Shown here in pieces: positions 25,668 through 36,988 of a DNA stretch of 64,000 bases. The stretch comes from Macrothele yani (Eukaryota > Arthropoda > Arachnida > Araneae > Macrothelidae). The translations under genes and the position numbers were made by a program. How positions within the stretch are numbered: position 1 is the stretch's first letter; each line of letters opens with the position of its first letter. Under the pieces are notes generated by a model that was given only the letters and a program-made list of their open reading frames with translations, was not told the origin of the DNA and did not search any database. Where the stretch lies: the NCBI GenBank assembly GCA_039090855.1, contig CM077025.1:102838489-102902488 (forward strand). The letters are read 5' to 3'.

Positions 25668-26982
25668 CAATGGCCATTTCATAAAAACCAAGAGTAAAAA
25701 CACACAAAATGAAGAAATATATGTACGGCAAAATATATGTTATTCTTTCTCAAAGTATCTTCTCTTGAATTATATGCAACAGTCACATCCTTCAGTCCAC
25801 TTTTCAAAGCATGTGGCGAAAACATTTTGTGGAAGCTGCTTTAGCAACCCCTGTAGAACTTGAATAGCATCAACATCTGTGTTGAATGTTGTGCCACTGA
25901 ACTCCTTCATTGTTGGAAACAACCACAAATCGCACAGGGCGAGGTCAGGACTGTATACAGGCTGTGGCATGACTTCATTACTGCATTTCGTAAGAAATGG
26001 TTGAGCACAAGCAGCCACATGTGGGCGGGTGTTATCATGGTGTAGGGTCCACTTGCTCACCAGTTCCCGGTAGCCTAATCCATACGTGTCATTGCAAACT
26101 GAAATGTAATGCTCAGCACTGACAGTAATTTCTGGAGGAATGGCATGCTGGTAGACTACACCTTTATGATCAAAGAAAATTATCATTATCACCTTCCCAG
26201 CTGATTTGGTTTGGCAGTCTTTTTCGGAGGAGGCGAGCCTGTATGTTTCCAGACACTCATTGCGCACTTCGTGAGGGGGTCGAAATAGTGGACACAAGTT
26301 TCATCAGCAGTTATTACTGTGTTTAGAAAGTTTGGATCCTTTGCAATCATTTGTTTCCACTCATGACACACCTGAACTCCGGCTAGCAATTGTTCTCTCA
26401 TCAAGTGATGAGGTACCCATCTGGAACACACATGATGCAGCAGTAATTTGTCATGTAGAATACTGAATGCCGACGTTTTTGAAATATTAGTTGATGCTGC
26501 TATGTCTTCACATGTTATTCATTGATCTCCTTGCAGGATTGCCCAAACAATGTTAACAATATGCTCCGTAACAACACTTTCAGGTCAATCAGGCCTAGGA
26601 GTGAGTTCTGCCAACAAATGCCCTTTTTTGAAATCATGGTGCCATCTAAAAATTGTTGACTCACACAAACATTTACCTTTGTAAGCTTTTTTCATTAAAT
26701 CAACTGTTTCTGGAGCCGTTTTACCCAAACAATAGCAAAATTTTATTGCACAATGCATTTTACTTCTTAACTCTGAATCACTAACCTCCATAGCTGTATG
26801 GCGAAATGCAGACTATGCCTAAAACAACTGCGCAATAACAAAACCAGAATTGTCTGCCATGGCTAATAACTGTTGCCATAGATATTTCCTTAATTCAGTT
26901 AGTTGTCTGCATGGTTATTTTCCCCTTCGCACTGTTGCCAACTCAAAAAAAATTACTCTCAGTTTTTATGGGATGGCCTTCA
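25668..26982 (-). mobile_element. mariner element inserted in Tigger
   Basis: Imperfect inverted termini (GGCCATTTCATAAAAACC and, opposite, GGCCATCCCATAAAAACT) are flanked by TA at 25666-25667 and 26983-26984. The minus-strand transposase is broken into pieces. The N terminus is at 26585-26791 (LRSKMHCAIKFCYCLGKTA), the first Asp in ITADETCVHYFDP, the second in HHDNTRPHV, and the third in YSPDLALCDLWLFP, so the mariner DD34D signature is legible. It interrupts the Tigger frame between its two DNA-binding domains. Confidence 0.88.
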
Positions 26983-27755
26983 TAGATAAGTGCCTAAATG
27001 ACTGGGTGTTGGAATGCCAACAAAATGGGCTCGTAGTGACTCAGGGTATTTGTCTTCAAGCTCAATGCTAGTAAAAGTTTACAGGTTCAAGTCAGTAAAA
27101 CCAACATCAGCTGGTTGGTGCACAAAGTTTATGAACAGACTGGGACTTCTCCTTTGTCAATGAACAACAAAATGCACAGAAACTGCCAAAAAGGTTGGAA
27201 TGGAATAATAAAATGTTTTCAAAAGTACATTATTGCACTTTGGAAAAAATACAATTCTGACCTGTCTCAGATTAAAAATATGGATGAATCATCAATAACT
27301 TTTGATCTTCCAAAAAAATGGACCATTAATGAAGTGGAGGAAAACAGCATCCTAATTAAAATAATAGGATGTGAAAAAAATTTTAGTAGTGTTTCTCATG
27401 TTTGGCAGATAGAATCAAGCTTCCTCCTGTTATTACTTTTAAATGCAAAAGTGTTCCAATTTGCATAAAGTTTCCAGCTGGAGTCTATAGTCCATGCTCA
27501 TCAAAAGGAATGGATGGATGAAAAACAATTGAATGGTTAGAAGTTTGGAATAAAATAACACAAGCACTTTAAAAAAAAAATGGCTATGCTCATGTGGATG
27601 CCTTTTGTTTAGAGTACATAAAACTGAAGAAAGAAATTAACAGTAAAGTGGTATTAATACCTGATGGTTTAACATTACTTTTGCAACCATTTGTTATTAT
27701 TTTGAACAAACCTTTCAAAAACAAACTGTGATAGAAATGGATCTCAACAAAGCGT

Positions 27756-27837
27756 GTAACAAGGCTGATGTCAACCTTTTTCAATTTACCACAACAAGGC
27801 ATGGTTAACTGAAAAAGATTTACATCAGCCTTGTTAC
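27756..27837. repeat. 30-bp imperfect foldback in the Tigger relic
   Basis: GTAACAAGGCTGATGTCAAC at 27756 is repeated inverted at 27808-27837 with a few mismatches and a 22-nt loop. It lies at the 3' part of the DDE region, just left of the pogo insertion. Confidence 0.7.
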
Positions 27838-28163
27838 TTCTTCCCTAAGTGAAAGAAGCAAGAGATTTAATTCCACCAAAAATGGTTGTACCGTAATTTT
27901 TGTCGTATTATCCACACTAGCATATAATCTGCAGCCCGTGAAATTCACACACAAAAAAAATTTTCCTTCACATAATCTGCAGACTGTGACATTCGGGGGA
28001 AAAAAATCGGCGCATAATCCGCACATCATAGATGTTTATCCGGAAGCGGAATTTCCGACAGAAAATTCGGTCGCCTAGAAGTCCGATGTAGTAGGTAAAA
28101 AAAAAAAAAAAAAAGATTTTACTAAATAAAGAAACTCATTTTTAAATGTTCCTTTTTTATATA

Positions 28164-29891
28164 CCATAATTTTTGGGCTAAGAGCCGTGGCCTTTATGCT
28201 GAATTTGTTTTCAATAAGACTGTTTCTGCCCTGACTTTTTTTTTTTCCTTTTCATGCAGATGCTTAGTATATTTTAAAAAACAACGTCTTTTTTTTTCAC
28301 AAACTTCACTGTGATTGCCCCCCCTTTCTACTTCATACATTAGACACCTCTATTGAAAGATAACTCCGGTGTCCTGATGTTGATTCAGAAGGGAAAGTGG
28401 GGGAGGATGGGGAAATGCTCGCGTAGGTCTTAAGGTTAGGAGGTTTGTTTGTGAAAGGAATGTCTGACTTAAATGCCCTTTGCATGGGGGATTCTATGCT
28501 ACTGCCCATCCCGTGGCTGTGGCAGTAGCATAGAATGTTAATACATCTTAAGGTTAGGAGGTTTGTTTGTGAAAGGAATGTCTGACTTAAATGCCCTTTG
28601 CATGGGGCATTCTATGCTACTGCCCATCCCGTGGCTGTGGCAGTAGCATAGAATGTTAATAGAAGGCGGATTGAATAGGGACATAAGCACACAAACCAGT
28701 AGCGTGATGTCCGAGGCTTCTGTGGAGAGCGTGCTCAGGGTATCTCTTTCGTTGGCTGCAGCATACAACCTGCAGGAACGTTGATTTTACTAGGTTGGGG
28801 AGATTGGTTTGATGAGCTGAAGGCACTTCCTTGAACAAAAGATTAAGAACATGAACAATGCAAAAGCCTGCCCCAGGATGATTCCATTAGCAGTGACCTA
28901 TTCCAAACAATACTGGCGGGACGGAAAGACAAATCCAGTTCACTCTTCTTGCTTCATCTGGCATGCGATACAGGTTGTTTCTTGGCTCTGTGCTCCTGAG
29001 TTTTGCTTAGATTTTAAGTTTTTTTTTATTGACTGGCGATTGAGGAAGTTTAAGGCTTCGGCTAGAAATGCTTTCTCACTAATAGGCGCTGTAGCATTAT
29101 CATCTGATGTTAACAGTGGGTAATTAGTACTTGGCTGAAAATAAAATCTTTTCACAAACGCAAAAGAAAAAAAAAGAGAGAGCTTTCTCATTCATATAAA
29201 AGCGGAGCTCAACGCGAAGGCTGAGTGCACACGCAGTAAATGAAAGTAGGTCAAACCACAACAGCGGTGAAAGCAGGACACCGCTGTTTCGAAGTGGTTG
29301 GCGGGGAGACAGGGAACACGTGCGAGGCAGCTAGTAAGAGGAAGCGTGGGAATAAGAAATGTTTTACTACCCCATTTAGCAGCTGCATAGAATACAGAAA
29401 AGCAACTTCATTCTAACAAAAACATCTGTAGATGAGAAAAAAAAAAAGCATAACGAACATAGGAGCATATTATTATTAAAGAAAACATTAATTTGAAAGC
29501 ATTATAAACGATAATTTATAAGTTAATTACTTCTAAGACGGATTCTATTGCGGTGAACAGAGAACCATCCTGTAGCAGACATCCACATTGAATGGAATTT
29601 AGACAATTGTGTGGTTTTACGAGCAATGCAATATTCTAATGGGAGTCTTAAGATTAACTGTGATTTATATTGATTACATAAATGGTTTTGAGCATTTAAT
29701 AAAGGCAAACAAATAACATCATTAGCATGATTAATAAAAAATTTATAAATAAAAGCTTTTACCAGGAAGGTAAGGAAGATAATTTAGATTTCTGAGCAGC
29801 ATCACAACTTCACAGGTGCAGCCCTTACGGCAACTTTTGCTTCCAAGATTGCAAAATTTCTCGCTAGCGGCTCTTAGTCAGAAAATTATGG
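28164..29891. mobile_element. TA-flanked element nested in pogo, 1.7 kb
   Basis: The left end CCATAATTTTTGGGCTAAGA and the right end on the other strand CCATAATTTTCTGACTAAGA, both followed by GCCG, are flanked by TA (28162-28163 and 29892-29893). The CC(A/G)TAATTTT start resembles that of the host pogo element, so it may be a relative. No transposase motif was found; open frames around 28850-29190 have no recognisable domain. It carries the 118-bp duplication at 28428-28663. Confidence 0.8.
28428..28663. repeat. 118-bp tandem duplication with 17-bp hairpins
   Basis: Two almost identical copies start at 28428 and 28546; I see one substitution in the GGGGG/CATTC segment plus a difference at the edge. 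Each contains CATTCTATGCTACTGCC (second copy 28608-28624) and its exact reverse complement (28639-28655) around a 14-nt loop; in the first copy the outermost arm base pair is lost. Confidence 0.88.
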
Positions 29892-30113
29892 TATATATAT
29901 TTTTTATCTCCGGACAAAGAAAGATCAGTGGTGTGGCATCCATAGAGCACAAAATTTGATCATGAAGATGCAAAATTTGATTTTGATCTGATCATTACAT
30001 TGTGCCAATAACAAAACGCTGATTCAGAACAAGTCACAGAAATTCACATAAAAGTAAAAAAAAATTCTTACAGCAATAAAGGAAAAAATCTTGCACATCA
30101 GAAAATAAATACT

Positions 30114-31391
30114 TCATTGAAAGCCTTCAAAATCTGATTCCTCAGAATCAGAATGAAACATATGAAGGTATTCTTCTGGTAAGTTGGGGCAGCTTTGTTC
30201 TTCATCACTGCTGCAATCACTTTGGTCTCTCTGATTTTGATCTGGATTCTGACCAATGCCTGATTTTCTGAATGCATTTTTTATAGTTTCTGGTGAAATG
30301 TCATCCCATGCTTTTTCACCCAGACTGTAACTTCTACGTAAGTTGCTCGTCGCATATTACCGCTCTTGGTAAATGTGTGCAATCCTTCCAACATCCAATT
30401 TTCCCAGAGTTTCCACACTTTGCATTTAAAAGATTTATTAACGCCAACATCCAATGGCTGCAGCTTTTTGGTAAGACCACCTGGAATAATACATAACTCT
30501 GCTGAGACGCTTTTGCAGGCTGTTTTTATTGAATCCCGAATGTGCGCCATCATGGAGTCCATGATGAGCAGCCCATGTGGTTGGAAAAAGGATCCTTTCC
30601 GTTTTCGCCATACAGAATTAAGCCAAGTAAGCATTGTTTGTTCATTCATCCATTCTTTCTCGTTCACCTGAATGGATATGCCTTTTGGAAATTCACCCTT
30701 GGGAACAGTTTTTCGTTTGAAAATTATCATTGGCTCCAATTTTTCGCCATTCGATGCACACGCCAATACAACAGTAAATGATGTTTTTTCATTTCCTGAA
30801 GTTTTGATTGCTACTGTGCTAGTGCCACGAACATCCACGGTGCAATTCCGCGGACAATCAAAACAAAGGGGAATTTCATCCATGTTTATTATTTGATTAG
30901 GTTGCAAATTGCCTTTCTTGATAGCATTTGCAGCAAATATTAAAAAATCTTTAGATTTTCTCTCCCAGTCATCGGGAAGCCTTTGTCCAATAGTCGTACG
31001 ATTCCGAATTCATAAGTTTTTTCGGCGCATGAAGCGACAACACCACGCAGGTCCTCCTTGAAAATTTGTCAAGACCATTTCTTGTGCAATTGCTCGAACC
31101 TTCATACGAATTTTAACTGTCGACACAGGTAAATCAGCATCACGTTGGGAAGTTACCCACCTCAGAAGGTTTTCTTCTAATACTGGTCAACTTAGCATCC
31201 CATGTCGATTAGTTCTTTGCCGTTGGGTTACCTTTTCCTAGACTTTCTTTGTTTTTCCTCCATAGCCTCACGTTGCTCTCATCAACTTGGAATATTTTTC
31301 CTGCTTTGCGATTACCTACTTCTTCAGCTTTGCCTACAACTTTAAGTTTAAACTCGGCAGTGTAACTGCAACGTTTCCTTTTCAAGGACAT
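30114..31391 (-). pseudogene. pogo transposase
   Basis: The start MSLKRKRCSYTAEFKLKVV is a Pipsqueak-type helix-turn-helix ending in NVRLWRKNKESL. A frame change follows and the middle reads LLRWVTSQRDADLPVSTVKI then RAIAQEMVLTNFQGGPAWC, the CENP-B-like binding domain, with one stop. The DDE domain is open for 208 codons: IINMDEIPLCFDCP (first Asp), GLLIMDSMMAHIRDS (second), CIIPGGLTKKLQPLDV (third). A last shift near 30310 leads into an acidic tail, DCSSDEEQSCPNLPEE and SDSEESDFEGFQ. All three catalytic acids remain, so decay is moderate. Confidence 0.9.
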
Positions 31392-32411
31392 TATAAACAG
31401 CAAGGAAGAAAAATATTACCGTAGCAGCAAAGATGGTCAAAACAGCGAAGGATGAACTAAACACAAGGCACAGTTCACGTGACATCCAGAACAAGGAACT
31501 TTGAAAGGAGGAATACATATATTCACGCCAGGGCTGGGGGTTCTTGCGGGGAGTGCTGTACGTACGTTTCCATTGGCTGCTTGCCAAAAACAGAGAGCAC
31601 AAGCAGTCAGTGTTGACCTTCTCAACAATAAAAAATGACTCCCCACAGCTTCGTCGATCTTTCCTTGTGGCACTCCTTCCCATCCCTCTTCTCTCCGCTA
31701 CATACGAACTCCTGAACTGAGAAATTTTTTACGGAGAGAGTTCCTTTTCTAATTATACACTCTCTCCTGCACAATTAGCAGCCAAAATTAAAAAAATTGA
31801 AGGGCCGCAAAAAACTTTCTTTTTTTTTTAAATCGGCGTATTATCCGCATCGCCGTATAATCTGCAGAACCTGAATTTTTAACTTTTTTAGCAGATAATC
31901 CACAGATTATACGACAAAAATTACGGTAAATTCTTTTTAAAAAATGCTTAAGTAATGCCATAGTGGGCACAGAAGATGATTTGATTCAGATAAAAGAGAA
32001 AACAGTCATGCTAACTTTGACAATGATTATGCTTATGTCGATAATGCTATTATGTCTGATAGTGAATCAGACTTTGAAAGTTTTTTAAGAAGATAATTTT
32101 AGAAATCTCTATAACTTTACATCAAAAAATTTATCACATTACCCAAACCCTTGAAATTTAAGTTCGGCTTACATGTAGGTTCTGGTTTTTTACTAATTTT
32201 TAACTCTTAAACTAGGGGGACAGCTTGTAAGCAAATGGACTGATACATGAGTATATATGGTAACTGCATTTTGGGCAGAATATTCAAAAAAAATATGTGC
32301 TGTCTGGAATCTGCAAGACTGAACTGAAATAGACTGGACATCCAGAATAGGCTGAAGAAAATTTGGCTAAACAATCAAGTTTCTAAACTGCTGAAACTAT
32401 AATTTCAGTCT

Positions 32412-33190
32412 CTAGGGTTCTTGCCAGCCATCAAACTGCGTATGTTGTTCCATTCTTGAACAGTTTTTAAAATTCTCATCATAAGGCTGTTGTAGTCTTG
32501 TGTTGCCATCTTTTGGCTGAATTCTGCTGAATTTTCGGAAAATTTTGATTGGGCACTTATATTTTGGGAAAATGTTGCAAAGAACGTATCCCAAATATTA
32601 TTAATTTTGATGGATAGGTCCTTTTTACAAGTTTGATAATTGGTAGAAATTTCAATAGATTCATGAAGAGAGCGTTTACAACTTGTGTAATGAGATATGA
32701 CTTTTGCTTCTTCCCAAACAGGTGTAAACCCTTCATCAATAACAAACAGTTTTAGCTAGATCTGTATTTTTATTTATTTTTTTTATTTTTTTTTTTTTTT
32801 GTGGATATTTAACATTTCATTTATGTTCTTTAAAGTGAGTTGACAAAGCTCTTTTGGTCATTCTCATGTATTTGTTCGTAGTGCAACCACCTGGTGAGCA
32901 GAGTAACAGAATGAAGACGTACACACGTACATTGTACGTGGATAGTTTCCAAATTATTAGCCGGTTTTGCAGATAGTTTCTACAAGTAGATTAAAAAATT
33001 GTTATTAACTGTAATTAACGCACTTACTCGAGGCTTTACTCAAATTGATATCCTTAATTCAATTTTAACTTGAACAACGTTCAATTATTTTTTCACATCT
33101 TATGAGTTCTTTTGCTTTTACAGACATTTCTGGCCTCTGGATTTTATCAAGACCTGTTCTAAATATATAGGAACTCTATCAACAGTTTCA
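32412..33190 (-). pseudogene. Possible Penelope-like GIY-YIG relic
   Basis: On the minus strand a reading near 32830-32900 gives YMRMTKRALSTHFKEHK, close to the YxGxTxRxLxxRxxEH segment of GIY-YIG endonucleases in Penelope-like elements. After an A/T-rich interruption it is followed by GFTPVWEEAKVISHYTSCKR and SLHESIEI. No reverse transcriptase was found, although poor candidate sequence extends to about 33760. The call rests on a short motif. Confidence 0.45.
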
Positions 33191-33789
33191 GTTTACACAG
33201 AAAGAATTTAAATTATATTGCCAGGTTCTTCTTGCAGTTGCCAGTTATTAAATTAAAATCTTCTCCTTATGTACTTTGTAAGTCTACTGTTTCTCAATTA
33301 AGTTGTCGAAAATGCCATTTATAATTTGTGAAGGTTCATTATTGGAACTGTTTTTCTGGATATAAAACTATTTTTTAATTAGTCTTTTGCTTTTATGAGG
33401 TTCATAGTCCAATATTTTAATATTTTGCTCTAAAGATCCATTTCATACATATTCAATCGCAACGTACTTATTTTGTCGTCATTGGAATCTGTAGTGTTCT
33501 AATAATTATTTATTGTTTTATTAATTTTTCTTTAAATTATCTTATTCTGTTTTTATTGTGGTTTGCAGCAAGTTTTCTGTTTTAATGGTTGTGTATGCAG
33601 ATATATTTTATTTTTATACAACTCTGCTGGTGAGTAAAGAGATGTAAAATAAACTCCATTTTCATTCTCAGGTTTTGGATGGGTATTTATTGTTTCTCAG
33701 TTGCTGTGCAATTGAAAGGCCTTGTTTGATGCCTATATTGATATTTTCTTTTTTAAGTTTCTTTTGAATCCAGTTGAAAATTCCTGGTA

Positions 33790-34548
33790 CAGTGAAATCT
33801 CCGAATAATGGCCACTGCTCAGACTGGGGAAAAGTTATCATTGTTAGGATGTTAGGCCTCAGTTAACATTGCTAGGCTACTGCATTTCTGCAAAAGCAGA
33901 ATAAATATATGAAGCTTGTGCACAATAAAGTAGACATTGCTGTGCTTTTATCAAATGTTGACTGCTGAATAAAACTGAATATAATAATTAAATAATTCAT
34001 GTTGTAGAGGATTTTAAGGAAACAGTGCCTGACGTTTGGTGTTAAACAGCCCTTAGAAATAGCAAGCTAGGAGATTAGGGTTAGGGTATGCTATAGGAAA
34101 GAAGAAAAGAAAAATGTTAGATTGTAAAGCGTAACTGCACAGTTAGCTGACCGTGCACCATAAAGCAGGAACAGAGCACACAGGGACCAAACCAAAAAAT
34201 GTCGCCCTCAATGGGCAAAACTCCAGGCCCCATCAACCACCCGTGCAGTCCCCAGGGCAATTGAAACATACATGGAAGCTGTAGCTCACCCCACGTAGGA
34301 CTAAACTTTTTTTCTTTTCACTTAAGCATACTACTGTACCAGCCATAATCCAACCCATTGTTTCTTTAGCAACAAATATTCTCTGTCCCTATCTTGTTTC
34401 TCTTACCTAAGTATCAAAGGAAATATGTAAAATCCAAGGGACAGGGTAGGGTGTCAGTTAGAATGCCTCCAGGGCTGACTGGGGTGTCTGTTTACCGCTG
34501 TTAAGAGGTTTCGTTGTTCAGAGGAGTCCGTTAATGCAGGTTTCACTG
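33790..34548. mobile_element. Tigger-type MITE, 759 bp
   Basis: Termini CAGTGAAATCTCCGAATAAT and, on the opposite strand, CAGTGAAACCTGCATTAACG are flanked by TA (33788-33789 and 34549-34550). The CAGTGAAACCTC / TTAACGG style is characteristic of Tigger/pogo elements. No coding sequence. Confidence 0.8.
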
Positions 34549-34677
34549 TATTTAGAAATATAATCTTTATGATTCAAAAACAATCTATGCATAATAAAAT
34601 GCCATTAGCAATTTTATGCTCTACATTGTTGTTTAATAATTTCTTAATTTCATCATATTTCTGACTGCAACTAGAAA

Positions 34678-35546
34678 TAAACTATACATAATATCTAAGG
34701 TATTTTACCTGATATTGTCGAAGTATTTCGCATGTTGTTTGCTCTGTGAGGCACGTGCTCCTGGCCCCGAAAGGTCTCTTACGTTACGGACCTTTGGTTA
34801 GTTATAAAAATTTGCAGAAATAAAACGGTTAGGTTATATATTTTCAGTTCCACATTCATTCACTTGCACAGTCAAACGTTTAAAATTTACTATTAATTAA
34901 AAGATTTTAGTAGAAAGAGTTATACTCATCGGGTCAGGAGACGTCTCACACGTGGTTCGCTGTTACGGCGAGCGCTTTCTGCGGTACATTTATTGCCATT
35001 TTTGTTTCTAATGTGGCGACACATTAGAAACAAATCACCTAACACATAGAGACACACACTATACTTACGACTGATACCTACCAACTCATCCAGTAGATGG
35101 CAACACATTGGAAACAAATCCCCTAACACATATAGGCAGCAAACCTTCCCATCGATTCCTGACATGCAACTCCAAAACCACACACACGTGAGGAACCCTC
35201 GGGTAGAAATAATGGCCTGAAGATGGCGCTAAATGTACCGCAGAAAGCACTCGCCATAACAATGAACCACGTGTGAGACGTCTCCTGACCCGATGAGTAT
35301 AACTCTTTCTACTAAAATCTTTTAATTAATAGTAAATTTTAAACGTTTGACTGTGCAAGTGAATGAATATGGAACTGAAAATATATAACCTAACTGAATT
35401 ATTTCTGCAAATTTTTTTATAACTAACCAAAGGTCCATAACGTAAGAGACCTTTCGGGGCCGGGAGCACGTGCCTCACAGAGCAAATAAAGTGAGAAATA
35501 CTTTGACAATATCAGGTAAAATGCCTTAGATATTATGTATAGTTTA
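34678..35546. mobile_element. Foldback element with about 320-bp inverted arms
   Basis: The arm 34678 to about 35001 is the reverse complement of about 35222-35546 with only scattered substitutions and small indels; landmarks such as CGTCTCACACGTGGTTC and TTTCTGCGGTACATTTA occur in both. The about 220-bp centre contains a perfect 15-bp palindrome around 35010-35045 (TTTGTTTCTAATGTG and its inverse) and a direct repeat of AACAAATC(A/C)CCTAACACAT. The 12-mer GCAACTAGAAAT precedes the left arm (34667-34678) and recurs at 35607-35618, a possible duplication if the element extends to 35606. No coding sequence. Confidence 0.85.
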
Positions 35547-35899
35547 ATTAAAATCACATTTATAACATAAGACAACCTATAAGGTAGTCTCATGAATTGC
35601 ATTTTTGCAACTAGAAATGCAAAAACATGGACTATTCAAAACAGAAAAAGACACATTAGTGGCATTCAAAACGAAGTGTTTACGCAAAATAAACAGAACA
35701 TCATGAACTGAGTTGAAAACAAATAACCAGGTCAGAAATCACTATGGGCAAAATTACAAGGAAACAGCTGCAATGATTCGGGAATGTAATCAGAATGACT
35801 CCTAACAGACTGCCACAGACTGCCCTAAATGGGGCAGTGGAAAGAAAGAGGAAATGTGATAGGTAACGCACCAAATGAATACACACCATATAACAATCT

Positions 35900-36290
35900 G
35901 CAAATGTCATTATTGGCACAGAGATGCCATACTTTCACTAATACTACCTTAGAATTAAGTGAAAACACACTGATATATGTATATTAATGAAATTCTTATA
36001 AGCAGAAGCTTTTGGCCATACTATGGTCTTGATCAACTGAATCAGTTGATCAGGGTGATCAAGACCATTCTTCTATCAAAAATGTCATTACTATATGAAA
36101 TTCTGTGTGTTTTCACTTAACTCTAAGGTGCGTAATGTTGCATGAAACCTGCTGTTTTCAACTATATTTTCACTGTTTCCTATGTAGCCATCTCTTCAGA
36201 AAACTTGAAGATTGCATCACTCTGGAAAAGGAATTGAGCTTGCATCTCCTGATTTCCATTTGAACATGCTACTTTTATACCACCCACTGT
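35900..36290 (-). mobile_element. SINE-B copy, interrupted
   Basis: Read on the minus strand, 36140-36290 matches the tRNA-like head and middle of the SINE-B copy at 36776-36970: the tRNA-like start, then GTGATGCAATCTTCAAGTTT. The segment GTCATTATTGGCACAGAGAT at 35909 matches the continuation. A palindromic sequence at 35946-36127 separates the two parts. Confidence 0.65.
35946..36127. repeat. 182-bp near-palindrome with stacked hairpins
   Basis: ACCTTAGAATTAAGTGAAAA at the left is inverted at the right (36102-36127). The centre has two nested perfect palindromes: 36023-36035 with 36056-36068 (ATGGTCTTGATCA), and 36030-36040 with 36042-36052 (TGATCAACTGA). These share bases and so could form alternative structures. 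It lies within the SINE-B copy. Confidence 0.75.
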
Positions 36291-36471
36291 AACAAAGTTC
36301 CCAGCAAATGAAACCAAGCAGATGAAGCTTAGAAATTTGAATACCATTCATATTTGCGCTAGTAAAGCAATTCGACGCTTCCTCATAGAGTCAACGATTT
36401 CTCATCCAGGTATGGATATAGGTTACAAGTTTCAGTGCTTCAGGAACATCTTAGATATCATATGGAAACAT

Positions 36472-36565
36472 TCCTCTGAAGAAATAATTCTTCACTGATA
36501 CATGGAAGGCATATACCAATGTCATTATCAGCACAAAGGTGCCACATTTTCACTGTTCTGCAAGT
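36472..36565 (-). mobile_element. SINE-B 3' fragment
   Basis: CTGAAGAAATAATTCTTCAC, GGAAGGCATATA and ATCAGCACAAAGGTGCC occur here in inverse order and orientation to 36890-36960, so this is an opposite-strand copy of the SINE-B body. Confidence 0.7.
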
Positions 36566-36775
36566 AGCTATCTCTTCACTTTTCCTTTCCCACTGATATC
36601 TAAAATGTTCTCTGAAGCACTGGAACTTGTAACCTACGAGTATATCACTATCTCAATAAGAAATGTTCGTTGACCCTACAAAGAAACATTGGATTGCTGG
36701 AACTAGTGCTAATCAGAAAGGTATTTATATTTCTAAGCTACATATCCTAAGCTTCAGTTGCTTGGAACTTCATTG

Positions 36776-36970
36776 TCCTGGGTGGTGTAATGGTGGCATG
36801 CTCAAATGGTAATCGGGAGATAAAGGTTCGATTCCCACTTCATGGTGATGCAGTTTTCAAGTTTTCTGAGGAAACACTGAAAATACAGTGCCTTTGTGCT
36901 GATAATAGCATTTATATATGCCTTCCATGCATTTGTGAAGAATTATTTCTTCAGGAGGATTCATTTCCCA
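36776..36970 (+). mobile_element. tRNA-derived SINE-B
   Basis: The head contains TGGTGTAATGGTGGCATG (A-box like) and GGTTCGATTCC, an exact B-box consensus. Cloverleaf pairing of the acceptor and T stems is poor, so it is not a working tRNA gene. The body (CACTGAAAATACAGTGCCTT and onward) matches the inverted copies at 35900-36565. The 3' end is unclear because Tc1-A copy 1 begins at 36989. Confidence 0.7.
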
Positions 36971-36988
36971 TTGATATATATACACACA

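Larger units (their letters stand above)
27891..31926 (-). mobile_element. pogo element inserted in Tigger, 4.0 kb
   Basis: Termini CCGTAATTTTTGTCGTATTA (left) and CCGTAATTTTTGTCGTATAA (right, opposite strand) are flanked by TA at 27889-27890 and 31927-31928. Both ends carry several ATAATC(T/C)GCAG-type motifs, for example 27922-27932, 27964-27974, 28013-28022 and around 31850-31910, which look like transposase binding sites. The transposase lies in the right half on the minus strand; the left half is largely occupied by a nested element at 28164-29891. A deleted relative is at 59672-61196 and a lone end at 17118-17195. Confidence 0.9.
25446..32094 (+). pseudogene. Tigger-like transposase split by two insertions
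   Basis: The N terminus reads MSAKSRKGKKLAYDAGFKF with a Pipsqueak-type helix-turn-helix (25446 to about 25660). It resumes after the mariner at 26985 with DKCLNDWVLECQQNGLVV (CENP-B-type helix-turn-helix). The DDE domain follows, with NMDESSITFDLPKKWTI carrying the first Asp and VLIPDGLTLLLQPFV, where the third Asp expected in LQPLD is Phe-Val. Past the pogo insertion at 27891-31926 it continues VVNSF/KKCLSNAI/GTEDDLI and ends with an acidic SDSESDFESFL tail. Deleting both inserts and one TA each restores contiguity, which proves the order of events. Many frameshifts and stops are present. Confidence 0.85.

Noticed and set aside
36776..36850. tRNA gene on the plus strand
   Set aside because: Exact B box but poor stems; the flanking body is repeated in inverted copies, so it is a SINE head.
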